Source: Polyangiaceae bacterium (GTDB lineage Bacteria > Myxococcota_A > Polyangia > Polyangiales > Polyangiaceae). Taken from it: 64,000 nucleotides of DNA. Shown here in pieces: positions 43,824-52,550 of this stretch. A program made the translations under genes and the position numbers. Location: assembly GCA_020633205.1 (NCBI GenBank), contig JACKEB010000021.1:62001-126000 (forward strand). The letters are read 5' to 3'. The notes beneath the pieces are model-generated. The model did no database searches. It saw only the letters and a list, made by a program, of their open reading frames with translations, and was not told where the DNA came from. How positions within the stretch are numbered: position 1 is the first letter of the stretch; every line of letters starts with the position of its first letter.

Positions 43824-44041
43824 AGGGTACATGTGGGGGGCAAGCGGACGTTTGGTCAAGCAAGATCCGCGAGCCAACCGAGCGGCGGACCTCCCCCCAA
43901 AAAAACCATTCAGCGACGCCACACTAGATTTCGCGGTGCGTCTAACGAGCAGTTCCGAGATTCGCCCAACAAATCCACACGGCGCTGCGCGTACCCGCGC
44001 GGATGCGCGCTGCGATCGACTGGCGCTGCGGTTCGACCGGA

Positions 44042-45091
44042 CTAGTCGCTCAACCCGACGCGTCGGCGCGCTTCCAGGCATGCGGGGCCGCGCAACTCGA
44101 AGTCGGCGCACGCGGTGGGGCGCTCTGCGTAGTGGCGACAACGGTAGCCGACGTCCGTCACTTCTAGCGCCACGCAGCGACCGCCAGGACGAGGTACGAA
44201 CAAGACATCGCCTTCCTGCTCCACCAGCTCCAGGTGCCGCTTGGCAAAGCTGTCGGCAGCGCTGAGCTCCACGCGATGAAAGCCTTCCCGACAACACGCA
44301 CCACACGCCGCACACTCTTCGTCGGCGAAGCGGGGCTCAAACCGTTCGCAGGCCGCATCAGCGGCTTGTGGCGAGAGCACCGGCTGATCGCCGCGCACCG
44401 CGCTGCGGGTGCACTGAGCCTCCCACAGCCAGGTGCACGCGCCGCAGGTCAGCGTCGGGTCCCCATGCACGGCTACACCCAACGCATGGAGCGCCTTGGT
44501 CTGTTTCCATAGGGAATTGTTGTCTGCGAACGCACGCGCGGCATCGGCGATTTGCTTGGTCGCAGTCAAGGCTCGGCGCAGGGGTTCGCTCCAGGGGCCC
44601 TGGGTCGCACGCTGGTAGCCGAGCCTCGCTCGTTCGATGCTTGGTTCGTCCTCTGGGTGCGTGGAGCGCAACGGATCGCTGCCGAGGGAGTCCCAGTAGG
44701 GCCGATGATCGGTGGTGACCCCGAAGAACCCACGCAGACCGTACTCCGCAGCCAGGGTCGCTTGCAGTCGGTGACACGCCTGTTCGAGCAGCAGATCGCG
44801 CTCGTCGTCGTTCTGCATGCCCCAGTCTTTCGCGCGCAGGCCAGCGCTCCCCGCCACCAAGGCGTGACAGAGCTCGTGGAAGATCATCTGCGCCAAGCTG
44901 TCGTCTGGGTCGAAGTGCTCACCGTGGCAGAGCGTCAGGGTGCCCTGGCCGTCGAATGCGGCGAATACCTCGGCGCTGCGTTCCAGGCGGTAGCCGAGCT
45001 CATTCAGCAGACCGACCCACACGACCTCCAGCGGATCGCGATAGGCGTACTGAATCGTGCGCTGGGACACTGCTTTCGCTCGCGAGGGCAC
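44042..45091 (-). CDS. HExxH zincin-like / YkgJ cysteine-cluster fusion protein
   Basis: 349 residues. Residues 70-80 read MIFHELCHALVAG, an HExxH zinc motif with a possible third ligand near E104 (LLLEQACHRLQ), as in small zincins. The C-terminal 100 residues match the YkgJ-type cluster CAACGACC at 260-267, with C306, C318 and C328 downstream (CRHYAERPTACADF); this family binds iron or zinc. Two more CxxC-like sites (CGACTWLWEAQC) lie between. The combination suggests a metal-dependent peptidase tied to a metal or redox-sensing domain; it is not one I recognise as described. Starts with GTG at 45091; an internal GTG ten codons in is possible. Confidence 0.82.
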   Translation of the reverse strand: MPSRAKAVSQRTIQYAYRDPLEVVWVGLLNELGYRLERSAEVFAAFDGQGTLTLCHGEHFDPDDSLAQMIFHELCHALVAGSAGLRAKDWGMQNDDERDLLLEQACHRLQATLAAEYGLRGFFGVTTDHRPYWDSLGSDPLRSTHPEDEPSIERARLGYQRATQGPWSEPLRRALTATKQIADAARAFADNNSLWKQTKALHALGVAVHGDPTLTCGACTWLWEAQCTRSAVRGDQPVLSPQAADAACERFEPRFADEECAACGACCREGFHRVELSAADSFAKRHLELVEQEGDVLFVPRPGGRCVALEVTDVGYRCRHYAERPTACADFELRGPACLEARRRVGLSD

Positions 45092-45171
45092 CGCACGCTG
45101 CGGCGCTGGGCCAAACCAGCTTGCGCCACTGCAGCTGGCGACTGGTCAGGGGTGCGGAGGGCCTCGCTGGC

Positions 45172-45197
45172 GGCTCCGCGGCAGAAGCCGCGGAGCC
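45172..45197 (-). terminator. Hairpin downstream of tRNA-Pro
   Basis: Perfect 11-bp stem GGCTCCGCGGC/GCCGCGGAGCC with a 4-base loop, three bases past the tRNA 3' end on the minus strand. No T-run follows, so it may help processing or terminate weakly. Confidence 0.6.
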
Positions 45198-45199
45198 GG

Positions 45200-45274
45200 T
45201 CGGGGCGAATGGATTCGAACCATCGACCCCTTGACCCCCAGTCAAGTGCGCTAACCAGACTGCGCTACGCCCCG
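45200..45274 (-). tRNA. tRNA-Pro (anticodon GGG)
   Basis: 75 bases on the minus strand folding as a full cloverleaf: acceptor CGGGGCG/CGCCCCG, D-stem GCGC/GCGC, anticodon stem CTTGA/TCAAG around loop CTGGGGG (anticodon GGG, proline CCC/CCU), T-arm GATGG-TTCGAAT-CCATT and discriminator A. The CCA end is not encoded. An adjacent hairpin follows. Confidence 0.95.
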
Positions 45275-45434
45275 GACTCCTTCGGATCGCACCAACCCCA
45301 AGAAAAACCTAGGATTTGCTGCGATTTCGAAGGTCCCAGCGAGGGTGAGCGGAAGGTAGTCGAATGTTCTGCCTTTGCAAGAGCGATCGCCCGCCAGGTG
45401 ACGTTTTCCTCTGACCGCGGCCCGCGGTACTGGG

Positions 45435-46769
45435 TCACGCTTTGCGCGGGCCAAGCCCCGGAGGACTGAGGGGAGGGATGTTGACCTCCATGCGCTCGGA
45501 CGCGGGCGGCGCCGTGGGGAGCGGTGTCTTGGTAGCCTTGGGAGCTGCACGCTGAGGGCCAAGCCGGGCCAGATGTCGCGCCAAGCGCCGGTAGAGTTGG
45601 CTCGAGAGCTCAGGGTCCGCAGCGCACACTTCTTGGAAATCGTCGGCACGAAGTCGCAAGAGCCGCGCATCGGAGCGCACCTGGGGCAGCGGGTCGCGAC
45701 TGTTCACTTCCACCAGCGACTCAGGGAAGAGCAACGCGCCGGCGCCCACTTCACGGCCCTCGGCGAAGCGCACGATGCCCTCGAGCACGATGTACGCGAC
45801 CAAGTCGTTGGTCACGGCACGCGGCACGATCTCTCCCTGCTCGAGTTCGATCTCCACTCCAGCCGAGAGCGTTGCCAGCACCAGCGGCAGGGGTAATCCT
45901 GAAAGCAGCGGACTCGAGCGCGCGCCTTCGAGGTCTCTCGCAGCGAGGCCGCGGTCGCTGCCAGGACGCCGCACGAAGCGCTCACCCACAGCGACAATCA
46001 CCGCCGTGGAGTTGTCTTTACCCAGCACGCCGGCGGTCTCCACCAGCGCCTTCGCAGCCTTGCGCGGCGCGCCTCGCCGAACGAGCTCCGCGAGTCGCGC
46101 TTCGCTCTCGATCTGGCCGTGCACGCCATCGCTGCACAGCAGCAGCCGATCCCCCCGGTCGAGCTCAACGAACAACGTGTCGACGGTCACCGTGTCCTGC
46201 AGTCCAACCGCGTTGAGCAGCCGATTCTGGGCCGTGGGCTTGGCGCCCGCGTGCACCGCGCCGCTCGCCTTGAGTGACTCGAGCTGGGCGTGATCTTGCG
46301 TGATCTGCAGCATCGCGTTGGCGCGCGCCAAGTACATGCGACCGTCTCCGGCGTGCGCCAGGAAGGCGCGATCGCGCGCGAGCCATGCGATGTCCAGCGT
46401 GGTGCCCATGCCAGTGAGTTCAGGGCGCTTGGTGGCTTCTTCGCGCACGCGACGGTTCGCGCGCTCGACCGCTTGCTTCAAGCACGCGAACACCCGTCGC
46501 CGTGCGTCCAGGCCTGGCTTCGACACGTAGGCTTGGATGATGCGTTGAGCGCGTCCACCACGGATCGCGCTCTCCACTTCCTCGAGGGCGAGCTGCGCGG
46601 CGACTTCGCCTCCCGCATGCCCTCCCATCCCGTCCGCCACCGCGAACAGCGAGATTTCCGGCAGCACGAGGTGCGCGTCCTCGAGCGTCTCCCGACGACG
46701 CCCCTGATCTTCTGCCACCCCGAAATCGATTCGGAAGTCGAAGTGGGGCACGATGATCGTCACGACCAC
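45435..46769 (-). CDS. PP2C Ser/Thr phosphatase with cyclic-nucleotide-binding domain
   Basis: 444 residues from a GTG at 46769 preceded by AGGTG. The PP2C domain (about 10-270) has the metal-binding motifs VADGMGGHAGGEVA, AHAGDGRMYLA, LLCSDGVHGQ and DNSTAVIVAVG. Residues about 300-400 resemble a cNMP-binding beta-roll (VEIELEQGEIVPRAV, GAGALLFPESLVEV). The C-terminus is Pro-rich. Such an arrangement suggests that phosphatase activity responds to cAMP or cGMP. It would oppose Ser/Thr kinases such as the one at the window start, though partnership is inference. It is divergent from tsaB. Confidence 0.9.
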   Translation of the reverse strand: MVVTIIVPHFDFRIDFGVAEDQGRRRETLEDAHLVLPEISLFAVADGMGGHAGGEVAAQLALEEVESAIRGGRAQRIIQAYVSKPGLDARRRVFACLKQAVERANRRVREEATKRPELTGMGTTLDIAWLARDRAFLAHAGDGRMYLARANAMLQITQDHAQLESLKASGAVHAGAKPTAQNRLLNAVGLQDTVTVDTLFVELDRGDRLLLCSDGVHGQIESEARLAELVRRGAPRKAAKALVETAGVLGKDNSTAVIVAVGERFVRRPGSDRGLAARDLEGARSSPLLSGLPLPLVLATLSAGVEIELEQGEIVPRAVTNDLVAYIVLEGIVRFAEGREVGAGALLFPESLVEVNSRDPLPQVRSDARLLRLRADDFQEVCAADPELSSQLYRRLARHLARLGPQRAAPKATKTPLPTAPPASERMEVNIPPLSPPGLGPRKA

Positions 46770-46811
46770 ACACGATACACCTGGTGAGCGCGAGTGTGCT
46801 AGACGCCCGCC

Positions 46812-47453
46812 GTGCCTCAGCGAGTCCTGGCTTTCGAGACGTCCACCCGGCGCGGGTCTTGCGCCCTGTGGGAAGGCGACCGCTTGGCCTGGGGCGGGAG
46901 CCACGAGCGCCTCAACGCACATGGTGAAGAGCTGCCGAAGCTGCTGGAACAGTGCATGGCGGAAACAGGCTGGAGCCGCGGGAGCCTCGATCGCATTGCG
47001 GTTGGGATCGGCCCCGGATCTTTCACTGGGCTGCGTGTAGGCATCGCACTGGCGCAGGGGATCGCGCTGGGGCTCGGCCGGCCCCTCGTCGGCATCGGGT
47101 CCCTCGAGGCGCTCGCCGCTGAGGCGCCGGGGGTGCTGCGGGTGGCGTTGATCGACGCGCGCCGGGGCGAGCTGTTCGTTCAGGCGTTTGACCCAGGTGG
47201 TCAGCCGCTGCACGAACCCGTCGCGAAGCCCCGCGCTGAGGTCTCCGATTGGGTGCTCAAGCAGCTCACGGAAACGCCGCAGTGGCTAGGTGAGCCCGCG
47301 TCGGAGCTTGGGCTCGGCGTGTCCACTGCGCTGCCCGAAGCCGTCCGGGTGGCCGCGCTGGCGGTTGGGCGCGAGGCGCAAGCTTTCGAGCCGCTCTACG
47401 TGCGCGCAGCCGACGCAATCAAGCCTGATTTGCCTCCCAGTCCCCTCGGTTGA
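46812..47453 (+). CDS. tsaB: tRNA threonylcarbamoyladenosine biosynthesis protein TsaB
   Basis: 213 residues. TsaB with TsaD, TsaE and TsaC makes t6A at position 37 of ANN-decoding tRNAs. The sequence shows the ASKHA-fold start VLAFETSTRRGSCAL, the typical GIGPGSFTGLRVGIALAQGIALGL, and IDARRGELFVQAF. TsaB lacks the intact metal site of TsaD. Starts with GTG at 46812. No other t6A gene is in the window. Confidence 0.94.
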   Translation: MPQRVLAFETSTRRGSCALWEGDRLAWGGSHERLNAHGEELPKLLEQCMAETGWSRGSLDRIAVGIGPGSFTGLRVGIALAQGIALGLGRPLVGIGSLEALAAEAPGVLRVALIDARRGELFVQAFDPGGQPLHEPVAKPRAEVSDWVLKQLTETPQWLGEPASELGLGVSTALPEAVRVAALAVGREAQAFEPLYVRAADAIKPDLPPSPLG

Positions 47454-47516
47454 GCGGCGTTCGAAGCAGTAATGCTTTGGTTCTGAAGCGAGTTTGCTCG
47501 TAGCATCCCGCCAACC

Positions 47517-48212
47517 ATGGATGGCTCACCCGACGTCTTGGATCAGGAACGGCTGCTCTCGCGGTTTGGCCGCCGCTTCGGCGCTGGCGAGGTGATCTTC
47601 AGCGAAGGGGATGCGGCGACCCACGCCTTTTTGCTGCAAGAGGGCCGGGTCCGCTTGATCAAGCGCGTGGGTGCGGTCGAGCGCAGCCTGCGCGTCGTGC
47701 GTCCAGGCGATCTGTTCGGGGAGTCGGCTCTGCTCCAAGGTGCGCCGCGCAACTCGACGGCCGTCGCGCTCAGCGATGGCGCGGTGCTCGCTCTGGACCA
47801 TGACACCTTCCAACACGTGCTCAGCTCGAACCCTGCAGTTGGCACCCGCGTGTTGCACCAGCTGATCCGCCGCCTGCGAGACGCCGAGGATCAAATCGAA
47901 ATCCTCATGCTGCGGGACTCGCAGTCCAAGGTAGTGGTCGCGCTGCTCAAGCAAGCGCAGCACGCCCTCGGCAGCCGCGGGAGCCCGGATGGCAGCGTGA
48001 ATCTCAGCGTTTCCCCACTGGATTTGTCGGTGCGGGTTGGTCTCGACGTGGACACGGTGAAGCGCACCGTGCAGCAGCTGCGCGAGGCCGGCTATGTGAG
48101 CATCGTCGACGAGAGCATCGAGATCCCGGACGCCGAGGCGCTCAGGGAGCTGTACAACCTGCTGGGCGTGAAAGATCAGATCCGGGGCATGGCGCCCGAG
48201 CCCCGGCGCTAG
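47517..48212 (+). CDS. Crp/Fnr-family transcriptional regulator
   Basis: 231 residues. The N-terminal half is a cNMP-binding-type beta-roll (FGAGEVIFSEGDAATHAFLLQEG, VVRPGDLFGESALLQGAPRNSTAVA). A dimer helix with QIEILMLRDSQSKVVVALL and a C-terminal winged helix (VRVGLDVDTVKRTVQQLREAGYV) follow. The phosphate-binding cassette GESALLQGAPRNSTA is close to the cAMP-binding consensus; no Fnr-type cysteines are seen. Possible ligand cAMP or cGMP. It lies 63 bases after tsaB. Confidence 0.9.
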   Translation: MDGSPDVLDQERLLSRFGRRFGAGEVIFSEGDAATHAFLLQEGRVRLIKRVGAVERSLRVVRPGDLFGESALLQGAPRNSTAVALSDGAVLALDHDTFQHVLSSNPAVGTRVLHQLIRRLRDAEDQIEILMLRDSQSKVVVALLKQAQHALGSRGSPDGSVNLSVSPLDLSVRVGLDVDTVKRTVQQLREAGYVSIVDESIEIPDAEALRELYNLLGVKDQIRGMAPEPRR

Positions 48213-48269
48213 AACTACTGGACATGCGTTGACGGGTTCCGGGGCGTGCGCTAATCGCCAAGGCGTCGC

Positions 48270-49154
48270 ATGTTCACCCCTTCACGTCAGCTCCCGTCGA
48301 CGTCGCCGGTTTTGGATCGGGGGGTGAGGCGCGGCGTTCGCTCGCTGAGAGCGCTCGTGGTCTGCCTGGTTGCTGCCATCGCACTGACCGGTTGCCCCGG
48401 GTCCAACGGACCGGCGACGGCGGACGACGCGAAACGCTCTCAGTCTGAGTACGACGTGGCTCGCGATCTCTGGCTCAGCCGTGGGCAGCCACGCGCAGCA
48501 TTGGAGCATGCGCTCGGTGCGGTGGAGCTCGACTCGGAGAACTCGGAAGCGGCGCACCTGGTGAGTCTGATCTACCTGCAGTTCTGCGCCGCCGCAGAAA
48601 GTGGGGAAGCAGATCCCAATGAGTGTCGTTTAGCAGAGGCGGAGAAGTTCGCGCGCCTAGCCATTGCTCACGACAAGGACTACCGCGACGCCAAGAACAC
48701 ACTCGGTGTCGTCCTGGTGCATCGCAAGCAGTACGCCAAAGCGGTAGCCGTGTTGAAGCCTCTGACGGAAGACATCCTGTATCAGAGCCCCGAAAAAGCC
48801 TGGGGAAACCTGGGTTGGGCGTACTTGGAGTGGGGAAAACTGGATCCCGCGATCGACGCTCTGCAACGCAGCATCGCCGCGCAACCCGACTTTTGCGTCG
48901 GCCACTACCGCCTGGGGTTGGCGTTCGAAAAGAAGCGCGACTTCACAGCGGCGAACGGTGAGTACACCGCCGCGCTCGAGACCGAACATGAGGCGTGCAG
49001 CGGCTTGCAAGAGGCGTGGCTCGGCCGTGCTCGATCACGCATTCGGCTCAAGCGAGAGTCGGACGCGCGCACGGATCTCGAGCGGTGCATGAAGCTCTCG
49101 AAGCGCACCCGAGCCGGGAAAGATTGCAGCGCGCTCCTCGGAAACATGGATTAG
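48270..49154 (+). CDS. TPR lipoprotein, PilF/Tgl-like
   Basis: 294 residues. Lipobox LTGC follows a signal peptide (LRALVVCLVAAIA). At least five TPR units follow (GQPRAALEHALGAVELDSEN, EAEKFARLAIAHDKDYRDA, GKLDPAIDALQRSIAAQPD, RDFTAANGEYTAALETEHE). PilF/Tgl lipoproteins with this design help assemble the type IV pilus secretin PilQ; Tgl of Myxococcus is one. No pilus gene is adjacent, so the name is a hint from architecture. The next gene encodes a RodZ-like protein. Confidence 0.78.
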   Translation: MFTPSRQLPSTSPVLDRGVRRGVRSLRALVVCLVAAIALTGCPGSNGPATADDAKRSQSEYDVARDLWLSRGQPRAALEHALGAVELDSENSEAAHLVSLIYLQFCAAAESGEADPNECRLAEAEKFARLAIAHDKDYRDAKNTLGVVLVHRKQYAKAVAVLKPLTEDILYQSPEKAWGNLGWAYLEWGKLDPAIDALQRSIAAQPDFCVGHYRLGLAFEKKRDFTAANGEYTAALETEHEACSGLQEAWLGRARSRIRLKRESDARTDLERCMKLSKRTRAGKDCSALLGNMD

Positions 49155-49170
49155 GCTCGCCCACCGCTAG

Positions 49171-49662
49171 ATGGAGTCGGAGAGCGTCGGTCAGTTTCTG
49201 CGCAAGGCACGCGAAGCGCGGAATATTAGCCTCGAAGAGATTTCGAGAGCCACGCGCGTTCCTGTGCTCAGCGTCGAGCGAATCGAGGCTGATCAGTTCG
49301 ATGAGCTGCCTGGAGAGGTCTTCGTTCGCGGCTTCCTGAAGTCCTACGCTCGCGCCCTCGATCTCGAACCGGACGAGGTGTTGGCTCGTTACACTGCGAG
49401 TCGCAAGGTCGCGTGGGTGACCCCACTCCCGTTGACGAGCCCCGGCGGTTCCGGGAGGAGTCGACGCTTCGGTGTAGCCATCGCGTTCGTGCTGCTCCTC
49501 ATCCTCTTCACCTTGGCGCTCAGCATCGTGTTGAAGCCGCGAGAGCACGATGTGCCGCAGGAGCTTTCACGGCTCAGCTGCCCGGCTGCAGCGGCTCCCA
49601 TGGGCCAGCTGCGCTCGCTCCCCGACGAAAATTCGGCAATTCTGCCGCTGTTTCCTGGCTGA
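49171..49662 (+). CDS. RodZ-like helix-turn-helix membrane protein
   Basis: 163 residues. An N-terminal HTH_25-type domain (VGQFLRKAREARNISLEEIS, RATRVPVLSVERIEADQFDEL, FVRGFLKSYARAL) is followed by one membrane helix at about 97-117 and a short exported tail. RodZ couples MreB to the membrane and helps set rod shape; the short outer domain suggests a minimal member. It starts 17 bases after the TPR lipoprotein. Confidence 0.88.
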   Translation: MESESVGQFLRKAREARNISLEEISRATRVPVLSVERIEADQFDELPGEVFVRGFLKSYARALDLEPDEVLARYTASRKVAWVTPLPLTSPGGSGRSRRFGVAIAFVLLLILFTLALSIVLKPREHDVPQELSRLSCPAAAAPMGQLRSLPDENSAILPLFPG

Positions 49663-49925
49663 GGGCGGCTGACGGCCGCGGTCGTGAGCAGGCCGATGGA
49701 GTTTCCCTCGCTGGTCCTCTGTTCCTTGGATCCGCAAGGATTCGGTGCGCGGCGGGCCCATGCGGTCAGTACTGAGCTCGGCCGAGCAACGGTGGGAGGC
49801 TCGGGGGGCTTTCGTTCGGCCTTGCGTAGCTCCAGAGATCACGCAGTGGCTGGTTCGCGTGGCTTTGATTGCTCGTTTGCGTGCGGAAACGCTGGTTGGT
49901 CGCGATCGCCAGAGGGAGGCGCGTG

Positions 49926-50648
49926 ATGGCGATGCGGAGCGCCCGCGGGCGCACTGCGCATCGCTCCGCCGCGCTGCTCTTGCACTCTCGGGTGCTGGGG
50001 GAGGCCGATCTGATCTTGCAGTTTTTTACGCGGGACTATGGTCGTATCAGTGTGATCGGTCGCTCCGCTCGCAAGAGTAGAAAGCGCTTCGGTGGGGCGC
50101 TGGAGCCGTTTCACCAGCTGAGCGTCGAGTTTGACGACCGAGGGCCCGACGCGGAGCTGGGTGTGCTGCGGGACGCGACGGTGCAGCTCCCGCGAGTGGG
50201 GATCGTGAAGCACCTCGAGAACTTGGAGCTAGCGGGTCGCGGGCTGGCTTGGGTGCGCCACGCCCTGCCGCCTCGCACACCCGAGCCCGCGGCGTGGCGG
50301 GCGTGTGGCACACTGCTCGATGCGCTGAACAGCAGCCCGCCTGACGTCGCGCCCCGAGTCCTGGCGGAGTTTGGTTTTGACCTTTGCGAGTGCCTGGGCT
50401 GGGCACTCGAGTTGGATGCTTGCGTCGTCTGCCGCCGACCCTGTCCAGAAGGCCAGTCTGCGGGGATCAGCCCAGCTCGAGGTGGCGTGGTCTGTCGTGA
50501 GTGTGGCGGGGCGCAGCGAGTGCTGCGCGGGCCGACGCGTATGCGGTTGATCGGCCTGGGGCGAGGGGAACACCTGGAGACGGAAGACGCTGAGTCCGTG
50601 ATCGCCCTGGTCGAGGACATTTTACGCGCGCACGCCGGCTTGGATTGA
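49926..50648 (+). CDS. recO: DNA repair protein RecO
   Basis: 240 residues. RecO binds single-stranded DNA and, with RecF and RecR, loads RecA. The ATG at 49926 has GGGAGG a few bases upstream, better than the upstream in-frame codon. The OB-fold start is HRSAALLLHSRVLGEADLIL, RDYGRISVIGRSARKS; a zinc-finger pair CVVCRRPC and CRECGG sits in the C-terminal half. It begins the recO-murJ-engB group of housekeeping genes. Confidence 0.92.
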   Translation: MAMRSARGRTAHRSAALLLHSRVLGEADLILQFFTRDYGRISVIGRSARKSRKRFGGALEPFHQLSVEFDDRGPDAELGVLRDATVQLPRVGIVKHLENLELAGRGLAWVRHALPPRTPEPAAWRACGTLLDALNSSPPDVAPRVLAEFGFDLCECLGWALELDACVVCRRPCPEGQSAGISPARGGVVCRECGGAQRVLRGPTRMRLIGLGRGEHLETEDAESVIALVEDILRAHAGLD

Positions 50649-50717
50649 GCGGCGCGCCGCGCCTCGGAACTTATCCAAGAAGTCGACCAGCCGGGGACGG
50701 GCGCGCTATGGCAAGGC

Positions 50718-52430
50718 GTGCCAACACCCACGTCCGATCCGAGCCCCGAGGCGGGCGGCGCGCCCTCCGAGGCCGCCGACAAGGACGTTTTGGCCGCCGT
50801 TGCCGAGACGGCGACGGCGGACGATGCAGAGGCAAAGACGTCAGGTGATGAAGAGCGTCGCCAGATCACTGGGCGTGCCGGCGTGGTCGCCGCGGGCACC
50901 CTCGCGAGTCGCGGCCTCGGGTTGGTGCGCGATCAGGTGCTGGCTGGCATCTTCACCCGTGCGGAAACGGACGCCTTCTTCGTCGCGTTTTTGTTGCCCA
51001 ATGTGCTGAGGCAGTTGCTCGCGGAGGGCGCGGTCCAGACGGCTGTGCTGCCTGTCTTGGCAGAGACTCGCGAGAAGCAAGGCGAGGCGGAGGCTAGACG
51101 ATTCTTCCGGGCGATGCGCGGTCTGTCCCTCACGATCCTGGTCGTAGTGAGCGTCGCAGGAGTCCTCGGCGCACCGTACCTGGTCGAGCTCTTCGCTGGG
51201 GGCTACCACCAATATCCTGGTCAGTTCGAGCGCACCGTCACCCTCGCGCGCTGGGTGTTTCCCTACATCTTCTTCATGGGCACTGCGGCCCTTGGAGTTG
51301 CAGCGCTCAACACCTACCGACGCTTCGTCGCCACGAGCTTCGCTCCGGCGCTGCTGAACGTTGCGTTCATCTTCTTCGCGCTGGCGCTGCCGGGCTGGCT
51401 CGGGGCAAGTGGCTACGAGCGCATCCTCGCGATGGCGTTTGGTGCGCTCATCGGTGGGGTGCTCCAGGTGATCGCCCAGTGGCCCAGCCTGCGGGCGATA
51501 GGCTACTTCGAGCGGCCGAGCTTCGATTTCCGTCACCCGGGTGTGCGTCAGGCCTTGAAACGCATGGGACCGGTGCTGATCGGCGTTGGCGTGTACTACG
51601 TCGACGTCATCCTCGCGCGGCGATTCCTTTCGGAACTGGACCTGGGATCCCAGTCGTATTTCGCCTACGCGCTACGGCTCTGCGACTTTCCTCAGGGGAT
51701 TTTCGTGATGGCGTTGCAAACCGCGACGCTGCCGAGCTTGGCGTTGCTGTTTGCCAGGGGCGAGCGGGAAGAGGTCGCGAAGACTTTCGCGTACGGCATG
51801 CGGTTGGCGTTGTTCGTGGGCTTCGCCGCGACAGCTGGCGTTGTGGGGCTGGCCGAACCGCTGGTGGTGTTGATCTTCCAGCGCGGCGAGTTCGATGCCC
51901 AGAGCGCCCACGAGACGGCGCGTTCGCTGATGGCCCTCGGGTTGCACATCTGGATGGTCGCTGCCGTGCGGCAACTCGTGGCGGTGTTCTACGCAATGGG
52001 CGACACGCGAACGCCCGTGGTCGTGGCAGCGGTGGACCTCGCGGCATTCATCATCCTGGCGTTGCTCCTGCGTGGGCCGCTGGGTCACGTTGGGGTGAGC
52101 TTGGCGGTGGCCGGCTCCTCCGCGGTGCAGATGATCTTGCTGTGGTATTGGCTAGGGAAGCGCCTTGGACACCTCGGAAATTTCGACATCTTGAAGAGCG
52201 CCGCGCGTTCGGCGCTTGCGGCGTTGCTCGCCGCGGGTGCCGCCTACTGGCTCGCGAACGTGGTGAAGTCGGGAGTTGGCAGCGACTGGTTCTCGCGGCT
52301 CTTGCCTGGCTTGGCCGGGACCACTGTGTTCTGTGCGGTGTTCCTCTCGGCGGCGCGCTTGCTCGGCAGTGAAGAGCTAACAGCCATTGGGCGCCCGTTG
52401 CTGCGGCGCTTGCGTCGGCGCCGAGCCTAG
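50718..52430 (+). CDS. murJ: Lipid II flippase MurJ
   Basis: 570 residues with about 14 membrane helices. MurJ moves lipid II across the inner membrane during peptidoglycan synthesis. The MurJ core begins GRAGVVAAGTLASRGLGLVRDQVLAGIF with the expected TDAFFVAFLLPNVLRQLLAEGAVQTAVLPV, and the RQLVAVFYAMGDTRTPVVVA motif is present. The N-terminal 50 residues are acidic and Ala-rich, an extension beyond E. coli MurJ. Starts with GTG at 50718. A short hairpin-like AAGGCG/CGCCTT lies in the gap after the stop. Confidence 0.95.
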   Translation: MPTPTSDPSPEAGGAPSEAADKDVLAAVAETATADDAEAKTSGDEERRQITGRAGVVAAGTLASRGLGLVRDQVLAGIFTRAETDAFFVAFLLPNVLRQLLAEGAVQTAVLPVLAETREKQGEAEARRFFRAMRGLSLTILVVVSVAGVLGAPYLVELFAGGYHQYPGQFERTVTLARWVFPYIFFMGTAALGVAALNTYRRFVATSFAPALLNVAFIFFALALPGWLGASGYERILAMAFGALIGGVLQVIAQWPSLRAIGYFERPSFDFRHPGVRQALKRMGPVLIGVGVYYVDVILARRFLSELDLGSQSYFAYALRLCDFPQGIFVMALQTATLPSLALLFARGEREEVAKTFAYGMRLALFVGFAATAGVVGLAEPLVVLIFQRGEFDAQSAHETARSLMALGLHIWMVAAVRQLVAVFYAMGDTRTPVVVAAVDLAAFIILALLLRGPLGHVGVSLAVAGSSAVQMILLWYWLGKRLGHLGNFDILKSAARSALAALLAAGAAYWLANVVKSGVGSDWFSRLLPGLAGTTVFCAVFLSAARLLGSEELTAIGRPLLRRLRRRRA

Positions 52431-52550
52431 GCACCTGGTTGACCTCTCCCCCCAAGCAAAACAAAGCGTAAGGCGTTAGACCATCGCCTTTCCGCAACAA
52501 AACTCGCGCCGGATCATGCGTTTCACGGCGATGTGAGCTAGAGCCGCGGG

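Noticed and set aside
44552..45469. 305-codon open frame on the plus strand
   Set aside because: It runs across the tRNA-Pro gene and lies antisense to the HExxH-YkgJ gene.
49684..49926. 80-codon frame ending in TGATG at the recO start
   Set aside because: The composition looks non-coding and recO has its own GGGAGG. A second frame from 49745 looks slightly more coding-like but overlaps recO; I could not decide, and the 263-base gap is left unassigned.
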